The notes under the pieces were generated by a model. That model worked only from the letters and a program-made list of their open reading frames with translations, did not search any database and had not been told where the DNA came from. A stretch of DNA of 64,000 nt, taken from NCBI GenBank assembly GCA_016124755.1, contig WGNA01000008.1, positions 1 through 64,000 of the forward strand. The letters are read 5' to 3'. Positions 1-9,149 of this stretch are shown piece by piece. Source of the DNA: Bacteroidota bacterium (GTDB lineage: Bacteria > Bacteroidota > Bacteroidia > NS11-12g > UBA9320). Within the stretch, counting starts at the first letter, position 1. Every line of letters starts with the position of its first letter. The translations under genes were made by a program, and so were the position numbers.

Positions 1-1
1 G

Positions 2-1996
2 CTCAACGGTTCTTATACAATCAATAAAAATAATCCGGCTTCCTCATTAAACTATCGTTCATTTGAATCTGCCGTTTCAGATTTGATGTACGGAAGCCGA
101 ACAGACGGCGGTGTGGCGAACGGTCCGGGAATAAGCTCAGCAGTAGAATTTGTAGTTGGTAAAGGATCGGGACCATACGAAGAACAGGTAATGATTTCCG
201 CAGTAACAGGAACTTCTGCCAGTAACACAATTACATTTGACGGTCAGGGAGAATGGATCGAATATCAACCGAAGTCAACCGACAGAAAGTTTGCTTTTTA
301 TTTTGATGGCATATCCTATCTCACCATCAGAAATCTGAATATTAAATTGGCAGATCTTTCCGGTGGTAGGAACATTCAAATTGCGAATGAATCGAATTAT
401 TGTGTAATCGAAGGGTGCGAACTGGTTCAGGAAGGGAATACCAATATCACATATTCGGCTTTTATCAGCTTTTGTGAGAATGATTCTTTTTTTGTTGATG
501 GCAAGAAAATGCCGGGTAGTCATTTTATTATTCGCAATAATACTTTATCAAATAACGGTATGTGTCCGGTGAATGTTGGTATTTATATCGGAGGCATTTA
601 TCAGGATACTACCCATATGCAAATTAGTATCCGCAATAATAAAATCCGGGATTTCAGAACCTCAGCCATAAGTGCTTTTCATGCACCGACACTCGAAGTT
701 GTGGGGAATGATATCTCCCATAATTTTCCGATTCCGGGAGCGAGTTTTATTGATTTGAGCACCCTTTATCAACCTGTTTCCGTTCGAGTCGACAGCAATT
801 ACATCCACGACGTAAAATACAATAACACGTATATCCATGAATTGATTAAGAACTCGTCGGTTTACTTCTCAAATGCGGGAGAAATTTCAATTCAACACAA
901 CCGGATAGTGGCAGATTCGGTTTCCTCAAATTGTTATGGAATTACCAATTTATGTGCAGAATCAGATAATGGAGTAAAGGTGTTCATTAACCATAACGAG
1001 ATAACCTTGAAGCTTGCATCGCTGCAATTGCCTTATACCACTGCAGGAATAAAAAATACGATTAACGATTGCTCTAATATTCAAAGTTCTGAAGTAATCG
1101 GAAATGATATTCAGATTTATGGTGGGGCAACTGTTTTCGGTGTTAAACAGATTTTTGGTAATTCGATTTGTCGCGGAAAGAATATCATCGCAAATAACAT
1201 TGTTGCAGTTCACGATGGTAGAAATATTACCGGTGTGTCGTTGAGCAGTGATGCCGGAAGTCTCAATCAGGTATATTATAACACAGTGGCAATAGACGTA
1301 TCCAATTCGAGTAGCGGCTCCCGAACGTTGTTAGAAACAATCGGCGGGAGGTTTGATATTCGGAATAATATTCTGTTCGGAAATTTACCTTCGGGATCGA
1401 TTTACGGAATCCAAACCGGTTCCGTAAATAATCTTACGGTTGATCATAATTCCATTTTTCTGGATGGCTCCGGGAACAAAGCATTTGTTTCCGGAACCAG
1501 CGGATTAGCACTCGACTTTAACACTTTTTTCAAAAATTTCAGTGAAGGAAATGATATTCAGGTTGACCCTATGTTCGCCGGTTACTCGACTGGTGATCTA
1601 CATACAACCAACCAGTTTATTCAGAATTTTGGTGAGCCTGTTGCAGATATTACAGAAGATATATATGGCAATAAACGAGATGCCCAAACCCCTGACATGG
1701 GCGCCATTGAGAATGCTACAGTTTCAATAGCAGAAATAAACCATAACCGGGATAATAACAATTTTAGTGTATATCCGAATCCTGCCAATGGCGAAATAGT
1801 CATTTCCCGTTCCGATATTTCCAAAGTGCAAATATTTATTCTTTACGACCTTGAGGGAAAAGAGTTAGCCCGATTTGAATTAAACATTGGGAATGAAAGT
1901 GAAAAGTTTCAATTGCCTGATTTAGCTTCCGGTCTTTATTTACTCCGAACTATTTCTGGCAACGGGTCTCTGAGTAAGAAAATCCGGATAATGTGA
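2..1996 (+). CDS. Secreted parallel beta-helix protein with T9SS sorting domain (5' truncated)
   Basis: The reading frame is open back to the first base of the window, so the start and signal peptide lie outside; 664 codons are visible. The N-terminal part (SYTINKNNPAS..., SRTDGG) matches the start of the mature protein encoded just downstream. The middle has many short Asn-rich turns (IRNNTLSNNG, ISIQHNRI, VIGNDIQIYGG), typical of right-handed parallel beta-helices of pectate-lyase/NosD type. The C-terminus carries a type A T9SS domain: YPNPANGEIVIS, then GLYLLRT and a basic end, SKKIRIM. Such proteins are exported by Sec, cross the outer membrane by T9SS and become surface-attached or released. 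No catalytic residues could be assigned, so adhesin or polysaccharide-active enzyme are both possible. It is a tandem paralogue of the next gene, 66 bp away. Confidence 0.85.
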   Translation, partial: LNGSYTINKNNPASSLNYRSFESAVSDLMYGSRTDGGVANGPGISSAVEFVVGKGSGPYEEQVMISAVTGTSASNTITFDGQGEWIEYQPKSTDRKFAFYFDGISYLTIRNLNIKLADLSGGRNIQIANESNYCVIEGCELVQEGNTNITYSAFISFCENDSFFVDGKKMPGSHFIIRNNTLSNNGMCPVNVGIYIGGIYQDTTHMQISIRNNKIRDFRTSAISAFHAPTLEVVGNDISHNFPIPGASFIDLSTLYQPVSVRVDSNYIHDVKYNNTYIHELIKNSSVYFSNAGEISIQHNRIVADSVSSNCYGITNLCAESDNGVKVFINHNEITLKLASLQLPYTTAGIKNTINDCSNIQSSEVIGNDIQIYGGATVFGVKQIFGNSICRGKNIIANNIVAVHDGRNITGVSLSSDAGSLNQVYYNTVAIDVSNSSSGSRTLLETIGGRFDIRNNILFGNLPSGSIYGIQTGSVNNLTVDHNSIFLDGSGNKAFVSGTSGLALDFNTFFKNFSEGNDIQVDPMFAGYSTGDLHTTNQFIQNFGEPVADITEDIYGNKRDAQTPDMGAIENATVSIAEINHNRDNNNFSVYPNPANGEIVISRSDISKVQIFILYDLEGKELARFELNIGNESEKFQLPDLASGLYLLRTISGNGSLSKKIRIM

Positions 1997-2062
1997 TTCG
2001 TTTTACGCAGACTAAAATTAATTAGAGCAAAAGATTCTGTAGAATTGTTCTGATAACTGAAT

Positions 2063-4132
2063 ATGAAATTGAATTCCCTGAAACATTTGTTGGCTGCGGT
2101 GTTTTTTATTTGCTCAGCATACTCTTCCTTTGGTGCACTGTCGGGTAATTTCACCATAAATAAAAACGATCCGGCTACGGCAACGAATTATCAGTCGGTA
2201 ATGGCAGCTGTTAAGGACCTGTTACTCGGTAGCCGACTGGATGGCGGTCCGGTTACTGGCCCGGGTGTTTCGGCAGCCGTTAAATTTACGGTAGAAAAAG
2301 GTTCCGGCCCGTATGAAGGCACAATTACCTTTAATTCGATTGTCGGATCGTCACTTACAAATTCGATTACATTCGACGGACAGGGAGAAGCAATAACTTT
2401 TCATCCCATCATTGGCACGCCGTATAAGCACAATGTAATGCTGGAAGGTGCGGCGTACATCACGATCCGGAATTTTAAGATGATTCTGGTTTCTTCAAAC
2501 GGTGGCAGAAACGTACATATATGCAGTAATTCAAATAACTGTACAATCGAGAATTGTACGCTGGTTCAACAGGAAGTGACTTCGCCAACCAGTGCTGCGT
2601 TTATAGGCCTTTCATCAACAAAAAGTACACTGGCTTATGGAGCGAACATACCCGGAGAAAAAATTATTCTCCGGAATAATGTGATGAGTAATGACGGGAG
2701 TTGTCCGGTTAATTATGGAGTATATTTGGGTTATAATCCCAATGACTCTAATGTCTATAAAAATTATGTTAAAGGAAATGTCATCCGAGATTTTCGGGAA
2801 GGAGGAATTTACGGATATTACGCCTGCGGACAAGAAATAGTGGGCAATGATCTCTCGCATAATTTTTCGTATACTTCTTTTTATTATATCTATTTCTATA
2901 ATTCTTATCACAATGCGATAAACCGGATCGACAGTAATTATATACATGAGGTAAATCCGGGAAACGCATCTTCTGTGAGACTAATTAATAACGAAGCATC
3001 CAATTCGTATGGCTCGGGAGAAATTTCAATACAGCACAACCGAATTGAATGTGACTCGGCAGTTTCTAATATTTATGGTATTTACAATTGGTGTTACGGA
3101 TCTTCGGCTACGGCAGATGTAAAGGTTAATCATAATTATGTTCGGCTTAAATTACAGAGTACGGAAACTTCTGGTTCTATTTATGGCATCAGTAACAACC
3201 TCAGTAGTAACACGAATCTGTTGACGGCGAATGTGGTTGGAAATGAAATTCAGATATACAACGGTCGTACGGTTTACGGACTTTATCATTACCTTTTCGG
3301 AACGCCATTAGCAAGCGACAACCTGATCGCCAATAACATCATTGCGATTCACGAAGGTGAAAATACTACTTGTATGTATGTCAATTCCAACAGCTCCGTA
3401 GTTCAACGAATTTATTATAACACCCTCGCAACGGAATCGACTCATACCACTATTGGCTCCCGGAAAATATTATATGTAAACAGCGATTTTACCGACATTA
3501 CGAATAACATTATTTATGGAAATGTTGATGATGGTACTTTGTATGGAATGCAAGCCAGCGGATCTTCGGCTCCGGATATTGATTACAATTCCATGTATCT
3601 GAAAAGTGGAGGATCGGTTTTTTATGCTTCCGGCTCAACGGGTTCCGCAGTTGACTTTAATACGTTTTATAAAAATTTTAGTCATGGAAACGATATAAAT
3701 GTTGATCCGCAGTTCACCGGTTTTGACACGGGAAATGTAATTCCTCGTAACCAGTATATTCAGAATTTTGCGTTAGCTGTGCCAATTGTTATAGATGATA
3801 TATTTGGAAATCCAAGAAATTCCAAAACGCCCGATATGGGGGCAATTGAAATTAATTCAGTAACGATTGGTAAAAATCAGATACCGGATTTGGACGTTTC
3901 TTTTTATCCTAATCCAGCCAGAAACCTAATAACAATTAACCGGGATAAAACAGTTGGTAACTGCGAGATTATTGTTATTGGTTTAAACGGGGTTGAATTG
4001 ATGAACAGTTATCTGAATTCCGGTGTGGATGAAACGGATCTGGATGTTTCCGGTTTATCAGATGGGATTTACTTCATCAAATTTAAAAGCCAGAATTCTG
4101 AGGAATATCGCAAATTGATCATAAGTAATTAA
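2063..4132 (+). CDS. Secreted parallel beta-helix protein with T9SS sorting domain
   Basis: 689 residues. The ATG is followed by a clear signal peptide (residues 1-25, ending SAYSSFGA). The mature protein starts SGNFTINKNDPAT and continues through right-handed beta-helix repeats with Asn ladders (IIANNI-, VRNN- and IQHNRI-like turns) to about residue 600. The last 80 residues form a type A T9SS sorting domain with YPNPARNLITIN and the final YRKLIISN. The whole protein aligns with the upstream gene, including shared blocks such as ISIQHNRI, DFNTF-KNFS-GNDI and TPDMGAIE, so the pair arose by tandem duplication. Predicted location is the cell surface. Substrate unknown; no enzyme active site is evident. 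Confidence 0.88.
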   Translation: MKLNSLKHLLAAVFFICSAYSSFGALSGNFTINKNDPATATNYQSVMAAVKDLLLGSRLDGGPVTGPGVSAAVKFTVEKGSGPYEGTITFNSIVGSSLTNSITFDGQGEAITFHPIIGTPYKHNVMLEGAAYITIRNFKMILVSSNGGRNVHICSNSNNCTIENCTLVQQEVTSPTSAAFIGLSSTKSTLAYGANIPGEKIILRNNVMSNDGSCPVNYGVYLGYNPNDSNVYKNYVKGNVIRDFREGGIYGYYACGQEIVGNDLSHNFSYTSFYYIYFYNSYHNAINRIDSNYIHEVNPGNASSVRLINNEASNSYGSGEISIQHNRIECDSAVSNIYGIYNWCYGSSATADVKVNHNYVRLKLQSTETSGSIYGISNNLSSNTNLLTANVVGNEIQIYNGRTVYGLYHYLFGTPLASDNLIANNIIAIHEGENTTCMYVNSNSSVVQRIYYNTLATESTHTTIGSRKILYVNSDFTDITNNIIYGNVDDGTLYGMQASGSSAPDIDYNSMYLKSGGSVFYASGSTGSAVDFNTFYKNFSHGNDINVDPQFTGFDTGNVIPRNQYIQNFALAVPIVIDDIFGNPRNSKTPDMGAIEINSVTIGKNQIPDLDVSFYPNPARNLITINRDKTVGNCEIIVIGLNGVELMNSYLNSGVDETDLDVSGLSDGIYFIKFKSQNSEEYRKLIISN

Positions 4133-4180
4133 GGAACGGTAAATAGTTTTGATTCAGCGAGATTGATAGCATTGAAATGA

Positions 4181-4188
4181 TATTTTTG
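4181..4188 (+). promoter_or_regulatory. -7 element TAnnTTTG of the MntR-type regulator gene
   Basis: TATTTTTG is an exact match to the Bacteroidota housekeeping sigma -7 element. It ends four bases before the ATG at 4193, so the transcript should be leaderless or nearly so. No convincing -33 element was identified. Confidence 0.55.
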
Positions 4189-4192
4189 TCGC

Positions 4193-4846
4193 ATGTTATC
4201 GTGGACCGAGGAAAACTATCTGAAAGCACTTTATCAGTTGGTTGGTGATGACGGAAAAGCCAGCGTTAATGACATCAGCAAACAACTCGGAATTAAAATG
4301 CCGACGGTTAACAGCATGATGAAAAGGCTGGGGGAGAAAGGGCTTGTACATTACGAACGATATCAACCGATTCAACTCACGGATGCCGGCAGAAGAGATG
4401 CCGCTTTGGTAATTCGCAAGCACCGCCTGACAGAAATGTTTCTGGTTGAAAAAATGGGTTTTGGCTGGGATCAGGTTCACGACATCGCCGAACAAATGGA
4501 GCACATTCAGTCTCCGGCGTTTTTCGAGAAAATGGATGTGCTGCTGGGTTTCCCCAAATTTGATCCGCACGGTTCACCCATTCCGGATAAACACGGCAAG
4601 GTGAAGGTTTCGAGATACAAACGTCTTTCCGAATGCAAATCGGGAGAAAAGGTAAGATTGATGGCGGTCGGTATTTCTGACGACGACTTCCTCAGATTTC
4701 TGAACAGCCGGGAAATGGGACTCGGAGAATTGATTGAAATTATTTCCATCGAACCTTTCGACGGCAGCATGGTGGTTTCTTACGGAAACCGCAATCCGGA
4801 AATGTTCAGCCGGATGGTATGCGAGAATTTGTTAGTGGAAGCGTAA
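4193..4846 (+). CDS. MntR/DtxR-family metal-dependent transcriptional regulator
   Basis: 217 residues, the usual size for the three-domain DtxR/IdeR type. Residues 1-65 form the winged helix (SWTEENYLKALYQL, VNDISKQLGIKMPTVNSMMKRL). Residues 70-140 form the metal-binding and dimerisation domain, with the family signatures RKHRLTEMFLVEKMG, a Glu/His pair in EQMEHIQS, and DPHGSPIPD. Residues about 145-217 form an SH3-like FeoA-type domain. Family members repress metal-uptake genes when bound to Mn2+ or Fe2+. No transporter gene lies next to it, so its targets must be elsewhere. Which metal it senses cannot be decided from the sequence. Confidence 0.9.
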   Translation: MLSWTEENYLKALYQLVGDDGKASVNDISKQLGIKMPTVNSMMKRLGEKGLVHYERYQPIQLTDAGRRDAALVIRKHRLTEMFLVEKMGFGWDQVHDIAEQMEHIQSPAFFEKMDVLLGFPKFDPHGSPIPDKHGKVKVSRYKRLSECKSGEKVRLMAVGISDDDFLRFLNSREMGLGELIEIISIEPFDGSMVVSYGNRNPEMFSRMVCENLLVEA

Positions 4847-4851
4847 CCGAA

Positions 4852-5256
4852 TCAGTTATTTCTACCGGCAACAAGCCAACCACCCAAATAACAAACCGGC
4901 AAATAAGTAACAAGTACCGCAACTTTCAGCCAAAACGGATGCGGAATCATTACCATATTGGCGATTGCAGCCAACAGCAATATAGATCCCGTAATTAAAA
5001 CTGTCTTTTTCCATACTGTTTTCGCAACTAATGCGGATATGGCACCGGCACCGAAAACAGAAATTAACCAACCTATTAACAAACCGATAAAAGCTGATTC
5101 TGGCAAGGTTTTCATAAAGGCCGCAATTGCTTCTTTATCATTTGGGTTAAAGCCTGCCGGAGGCGGATAAAAATGATGATTCACCATTTCACTAATGGAA
5201 ATCAGAAAGACACCGGTTGCTACTCCAGCCAAAACCGAAAGGATTCTTTTTTTCAT
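4852..5256 (-). CDS. Small four-helix membrane protein, unknown function
   Basis: 134 residues. Four hydrophobic stretches are visible: residues 4-24, 53-75, 84-104 and 110-130. The loop after the first helix contains a His/Pro-rich segment (NHHFYPPPAGFNPNDKE). It starts with MKKRILSVLAGVATG and ends AGRNN. It converges with the regulator gene, with only five bases between the stops. No family recognised with certainty; it resembles small inner-membrane proteins of Bacteroidota without known role. Confidence 0.7.
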   Translation of the reverse strand: MKKRILSVLAGVATGVFLISISEMVNHHFYPPPAGFNPNDKEAIAAFMKTLPESAFIGLLIGWLISVFGAGAISALVAKTVWKKTVLITGSILLLAAIANMVMIPHPFWLKVAVLVTYLPVCYLGGWLVAGRNN

Positions 5257-5330
5257 ATTAACTATATCGGTTGCAAATGAGCAGAAACTCTTTGAGCTCC
5301 GGCATCATACTTCGGTATGAAAATGATAAA

Positions 5331-5774
5331 TCATACCGCAGATGGCGACATCGCTGAAATTTCCAGAGCCCGTTTTACCGCCTGATTCCGATTGCTCACT
5401 TCCAGTTTTGTATAAAGTTTTGATGTGTGGGTTTTTATGGTGGGAACAGAAATAAAAAGTTCGTCGGCAATTTCCTTATTCGAAAGATCGCGTTCCAGAC
5501 ACAGCAGAATTTCGGTTTCGCGTTTCGACAAACCCGACTGCATCATGGCATTCGGATTAATTCGGGTTTTATCGTTCACTACCACAACCTTGGTTTTTCG
5601 GAATTGTTTGTAACCGAACAAGACACCAAATGCAATTGCGAGTAATACGGCTATAGAAGTATAAAGAAAAGTAGAAATCCTGCCACCGAGAAATTGCCAT
5701 TCAAGCATGCGCCAAACGAATAACCCCAATGCCAGAATTGCAGCTATGAAAAAGGATGCTTTGGGCAATTTCAT
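5331..5774 (-). CDS. Membrane-anchored LuxR-type helix-turn-helix protein
   Basis: 147 residues. Two membrane helices (about residues 7-24 and 36-55) are followed by a basic linker and a C-terminal LuxR/GerE DNA-binding domain (residues 80-140): LSKRETEILLCLERDLSNKE, then IADELFISVPTIKTH and a hydrophobic recognition helix. No receiver domain is present, so this is not a classical response regulator; the DNA-binding domain is tethered to the inner membrane. The start ATG overlaps the stop of the upstream DUF4199 gene by four bases, so the two are translationally coupled and probably work as a pair, with the DUF4199 protein as a candidate sensor (inference). Confidence 0.85.
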   Translation of the reverse strand: MKLPKASFFIAAILALGLFVWRMLEWQFLGGRISTFLYTSIAVLLAIAFGVLFGYKQFRKTKVVVVNDKTRINPNAMMQSGLSKRETEILLCLERDLSNKEIADELFISVPTIKTHTSKLYTKLEVSNRNQAVKRALEISAMSPSAV

Positions 5775-6286
5775 TTTTTACGAAGTATAAATGAAACGAT
5801 TAAAGAGATTACCAAACCTACCGGAAAAATTTCAAAGAAAGCTATTCCGGCCTGAACCGGGAGAGACGACATCTTTTTAATATCCTCCGAAAGTTGTGCA
5901 ACAGACTTAATTTTTTCGGCGGCATTCAGCGTTTTATCCGCCATAATTTTTTTGGACTCCGTTTCGAAATAAAGGGTGGTAAAGTTGAAATCCGAGAATT
6001 GCACGTACAACACCCAGGTGATCATGTAAATGGCTGTGGCCATCGCAACTATAGCAAGACCGGCCTGAAAACATTGAGCAAAAGAGATGATGCCCTTTAA
6101 TTGTTCGTCCCGCAATTTTTTAACAGCGAAATAAATGAGGGAAAAGCCGAGAAACATGCCCAGGAAGCCCAGGATTTCCGCGATATAATAGGAAAGACCG
6201 TTTCTCAGCAACATCATATTTCCGATCATCAAAATACAAATGATAAGGGCAGATAAAAGTCCGTAACGAAGGATGATGCGATTCAT
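5771..6286 (-). CDS. DUF4199 family membrane protein
   Basis: 171 residues with four predicted membrane helices: residues 7-28, 33-55, 75-97 and 148-168. A polar segment (about 98-145: FETESKKIMADKTLNAAEK) lies between helices three and four. This layout and the start MNRIILRYGLLSALII fit DUF4199, a family found mostly in Bacteroidota. It is the first gene of a two-gene operon with the membrane-anchored LuxR-type protein (ATGA overlap). A near-consensus -7 element (TTATTTTG on the minus strand, plus coordinates 6292-6299) sits a few bases before the ATG. Function unknown. Confidence 0.8.
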   Translation of the reverse strand: MNRIILRYGLLSALIICILMIGNMMLLRNGLSYYIAEILGFLGMFLGFSLIYFAVKKLRDEQLKGIISFAQCFQAGLAIVAMATAIYMITWVLYVQFSDFNFTTLYFETESKKIMADKTLNAAEKIKSVAQLSEDIKKMSSLPVQAGIAFFEIFPVGLVISLIVSFILRKK

Positions 6287-6323
6287 AATGGCAAAATAAG
6301 GGAATAGAGGATGAAAGGGAAAA

Positions 6324-6537
6324 TCAAAAACCGATCTGTCTTCCTACTTGATTGAGCATTTGCCGGCGGACAATCAAGCCGATATACTCTGCAGTAAAAA
6401 GAAGATAATCCCAGTTGGGAAGATTCTTTCCATACCGTAAAATAAAACTGCGTTCCTCTGCGGTTAAATAAAAAAAACTATTTTCCGAGAAGTATTTTCT
6501 TTAAAAAGACCTTGCTGAAATTAACGAATCCGGACAT
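6324..6537 (-). pseudogene. Frameshifted small gene of about 70 codons, unknown function
   Basis: Reading the minus strand from the ATG at 6537 gives MSGFVNFSKVFLKK, then a stop. Skipping one A in an AAAA run near 6495-6498 joins it to a second frame, YFSENSFFYLTAEERSF followed by ILRYGKNLPNWDYLLFTAEY, down to the TGA at 6324. The second frame has 50 or more sensible codons but no start codon after its upstream TAA. The most economical reading is one small protein gene with a single-base insertion, or a sequencing error at the homopolymer. No family recognised. Its 5' end overlaps the weak TTG start of the divergent membrane-protein gene. Confidence 0.4.
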
Positions 6538-7417
6538 ATCAAAACATCTCGGAACCTTCCTGGTTCTGCTGTCTTCGATCGTTTTTTACAGTCAGCATCC
6601 AGAAATAGCGGCTATGTTTTTCCACATGAATATTGCCGCACTTTCGGCAGTTGAAATGCTCCATGTTATCCTGTTTGTGAGTTGGCCTTTTATACTGATG
6701 AGAGTAGCCCGACGACCCGGTTCCTTTCATTCGTTACTGCTCATTTTCATTTTTACCGAATTACTGATCGCGGCTGATGCACAGGATTTTTTGGTTTTTA
6801 GTAGAATAGGATATTTTGAAGCCGGTTACCATTTTAGTAGTTCGCTTATTCTCTTTTTGCCGATTGCCGTTTGTGTTGAATATCCGTTAAAGACAGAGCC
6901 CGGGACCGGTTGGTATAAAGTAATTTTCTGTTTTGTGTTAGCCGTGTTGATTTATAAAAACTTCCGGATAGAAACATTGGAAAAACTGTGTCCACTATTA
7001 ATTCTGCTTACGGCTTTCTGGTTAGGATACCGGTTTTACAAACGATCCAGCACACCGGTTTTTAATCTATATTCTTTTTTAAAGCTGGTGTTAAAATCTG
7101 TTTTGTTTTTTGGTTTGATTAAAATATTCGTTTGGGCGTTCGCAGAGCTTCCGGATGGAATTGGATGGTTGTCGAATGGGAAATTGGGTGTTACCAGCAT
7201 TTCTGAGTATTATGCTGCCAACGGTTGTATGAACATTCAAGCCAGCCTAAGCAGGCACTTCTTCGTGTTCGACATTCTCCGTTACAGCAACTGGTTTGTT
7301 CCATTTGTTGTATTGCATCTGTATTCAAAATCCCGATGGCTAAACACGTACCTCTCAGATTTAAAAAAGTGGGATCGGTATTGTGTGATGATGATGGTTT
7401 TGTTGTTGAATTTTTAA
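6512..7417 (+). CDS. Polytopic membrane protein, unknown family
   Basis: 301 residues if started at the TTG at 6512; the first in-frame ATG is at 6614 (residue 35). Hydrophobic sequence from about residue 13 suggests that a start upstream of the ATG is real, but the exact start is unsure. I count about seven hydrophobic segments up to residue 205, then a soluble C-terminal part with FVFDILRYSNWFVPFVVLHL. A diverged copy of this last stretch is found at 9150-9296, so the family has, or had, a second member here. The end of the protein (KKWDRYCVMMMVLLLNF) is unusual and may be a slightly shifted terminus. No function assigned. Confidence 0.6.
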   Translation: MLKLTNPDISKHLGTFLVLLSSIVFYSQHPEIAAMFFHMNIAALSAVEMLHVILFVSWPFILMRVARRPGSFHSLLLIFIFTELLIAADAQDFLVFSRIGYFEAGYHFSSSLILFLPIAVCVEYPLKTEPGTGWYKVIFCFVLAVLIYKNFRIETLEKLCPLLILLTAFWLGYRFYKRSSTPVFNLYSFLKLVLKSVLFFGLIKIFVWAFAELPDGIGWLSNGKLGVTSISEYYAANGCMNIQASLSRHFFVFDILRYSNWFVPFVVLHLYSKSRWLNTYLSDLKKWDRYCVMMMVLLLNF

Positions 7418-7545
7418 TTGGGAATATTCAAAAGTTTTGTTCATATTTTTCGTAAAAGTTCGACTATAATCTCGTATTTTTCAAACTAGAAGTTAATGTT
7501 GTGAACATACATACATTGAGTTCAACAAGTTAATAAATTATTTTA

Positions 7546-9099
7546 ATGAGAAAAGTGTTATTTATCCTGTCTATTCTTCCCTTTTTTACATGCTCAACCA
7601 AACAGGGAGTCCTCCGATTTAAAGAAGGTGATAGGTATGGTTTTAAATCTTTGAATGGGAAGATAATTGTTGAACCTCAGTATGAATTTGTTGATCGTAG
7701 TTTTGCAGATGGCTATTTGCGAGTGGTGAAGAATGGAAAATGGGGAATGGTTGATCAAACGGGTAAGCTCATTATCACTCCGAAGTATGATTACATTGGC
7801 TATTTTTCAGAGGATGGATTGGTGATTTCCAAACTTAATGGGCTATATGGGTGCATTGATAAAACAGGTAAAGAAATAATTCCTTTCGTATACACATATA
7901 TATGGAGTTTTGAAGATGGATTAGCACATGTTGTTAAGGGTAAGTTTAACGGTTTCATTAACACATCAGGAATTTTAGTTATACCATTGGAGTACGAGCA
8001 ATTCAGTTATCGATGGTCAGAGGGTTTAATTGGAGCGTATAAAAAAGGAAAATGGGGTTTTATTAATAAAGCGAATGAGACAATAATCTCTTTTAAGTAC
8101 CATAAGGTTGGAAATTTTTCAGAGGGATTGGCTTCTGCTTCGGAATCCTATAGTAAATGGGGTTATATAAACCACAATGATTCAGTGGTGATACCATTTG
8201 TATATGAAGATCCAAATTATTGTGATGGTATAGCTAGCGAATTTAAAATCGGTATAGCACAAGTCAGATTAAACAATCAATCGGGTTATATAAACAGGAG
8301 CGGGGAAATTGTTATTCCAATTAAATATTCTTGTATTAGACGTTTTTGTAACGGCTATGCATATGCTACAGTTGATAGCGGAAAGAATGTTCATAGTAAA
8401 AAGTATCAAATCTTATTTTATGGCTATTTAGATACCTCAGGAAAGGAATATTTGTATCAATATTCAAATTTTAGAAATGTTGATTGGAATGTGGGGAAGG
8501 CACCAAATGAAATTCCGGACAGTTCACATTTGCTCAGATCGTGGGACACAACTCAAACAAAACCCTGGACGTTAGAAAAATTATTAGCGCATGGGTTATC
8601 TGCTTTCAAAGATGAACCCCAAAAATACCCGGATCTTTGCAATCTGAATCAAGTTTGTATTGCGTGCGGTCTAATGATAGGTGGTGGGAATTATGGTGAA
8701 GATTTTATGTATCCTAATCGAAACGCCTGGATGACTTTCAAAACAAAAACATTGTTTAAGATAATTTCATCTGAATCTTTACGGCAAATTGTATGGAATT
8801 GGATTGCTCCGTATTATAAAAAGTCGTTTCAATCAACAAATCCATTTGTCCAAAATAGCTATAAAGAGATAGCCGTTTATCTCAAGAATTATATCAATCA
8901 TTACGATCGGCGAAAGGTGGAGGAATATTTGAAAACCAATGAAGTGAAGTTTGCTCATTATGATTTGAATGGGAATCGAGACCCGAATAGAAAATTAGGA
9001 GCATTAATCGACAGGTTGATTATAATTCATAAGGTGATCACCGTTAAGGAGGCGAAATTGTGGATTAATAAAATTGCGGATGAAGTAGCCACTTGGTGA
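7546..9099 (+). CDS. WG-repeat protein, probable lipoprotein
   Basis: 517 residues. A short hydrophobic leader (MRKVLFILSILPFFTCSTKQ) ends in a possible lipobox Cys at residue 16; the -1 Thr is atypical but tolerated in Bacteroidota. Residues about 25-300 contain roughly eight WG (KWG) repeats, recognisable by NGKWGMVDQTGKLIITPKY, KWGFINKANETII and SGYINRSGEIVIPIKY. WG repeats build beta-rich binding scaffolds of unknown ligand. The C-terminal 200 residues show no WG repeats and an alpha-rich composition. Base composition is more AT-rich than the housekeeping genes nearby. Likely periplasmic or outer-membrane associated; function unknown. Confidence 0.82.
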   Translation: MRKVLFILSILPFFTCSTKQGVLRFKEGDRYGFKSLNGKIIVEPQYEFVDRSFADGYLRVVKNGKWGMVDQTGKLIITPKYDYIGYFSEDGLVISKLNGLYGCIDKTGKEIIPFVYTYIWSFEDGLAHVVKGKFNGFINTSGILVIPLEYEQFSYRWSEGLIGAYKKGKWGFINKANETIISFKYHKVGNFSEGLASASESYSKWGYINHNDSVVIPFVYEDPNYCDGIASEFKIGIAQVRLNNQSGYINRSGEIVIPIKYSCIRRFCNGYAYATVDSGKNVHSKKYQILFYGYLDTSGKEYLYQYSNFRNVDWNVGKAPNEIPDSSHLLRSWDTTQTKPWTLEKLLAHGLSAFKDEPQKYPDLCNLNQVCIACGLMIGGGNYGEDFMYPNRNAWMTFKTKTLFKIISSESLRQIVWNWIAPYYKKSFQSTNPFVQNSYKEIAVYLKNYINHYDRRKVEEYLKTNEVKFAHYDLNGNRDPNRKLGALIDRLIIIHKVITVKEAKLWINKIADEVATW

Positions 9100-9149
9100 C
9101 AGACGGGATATTAAATAATAAATGATTGGGGAAATATTTTAAAATTTGA

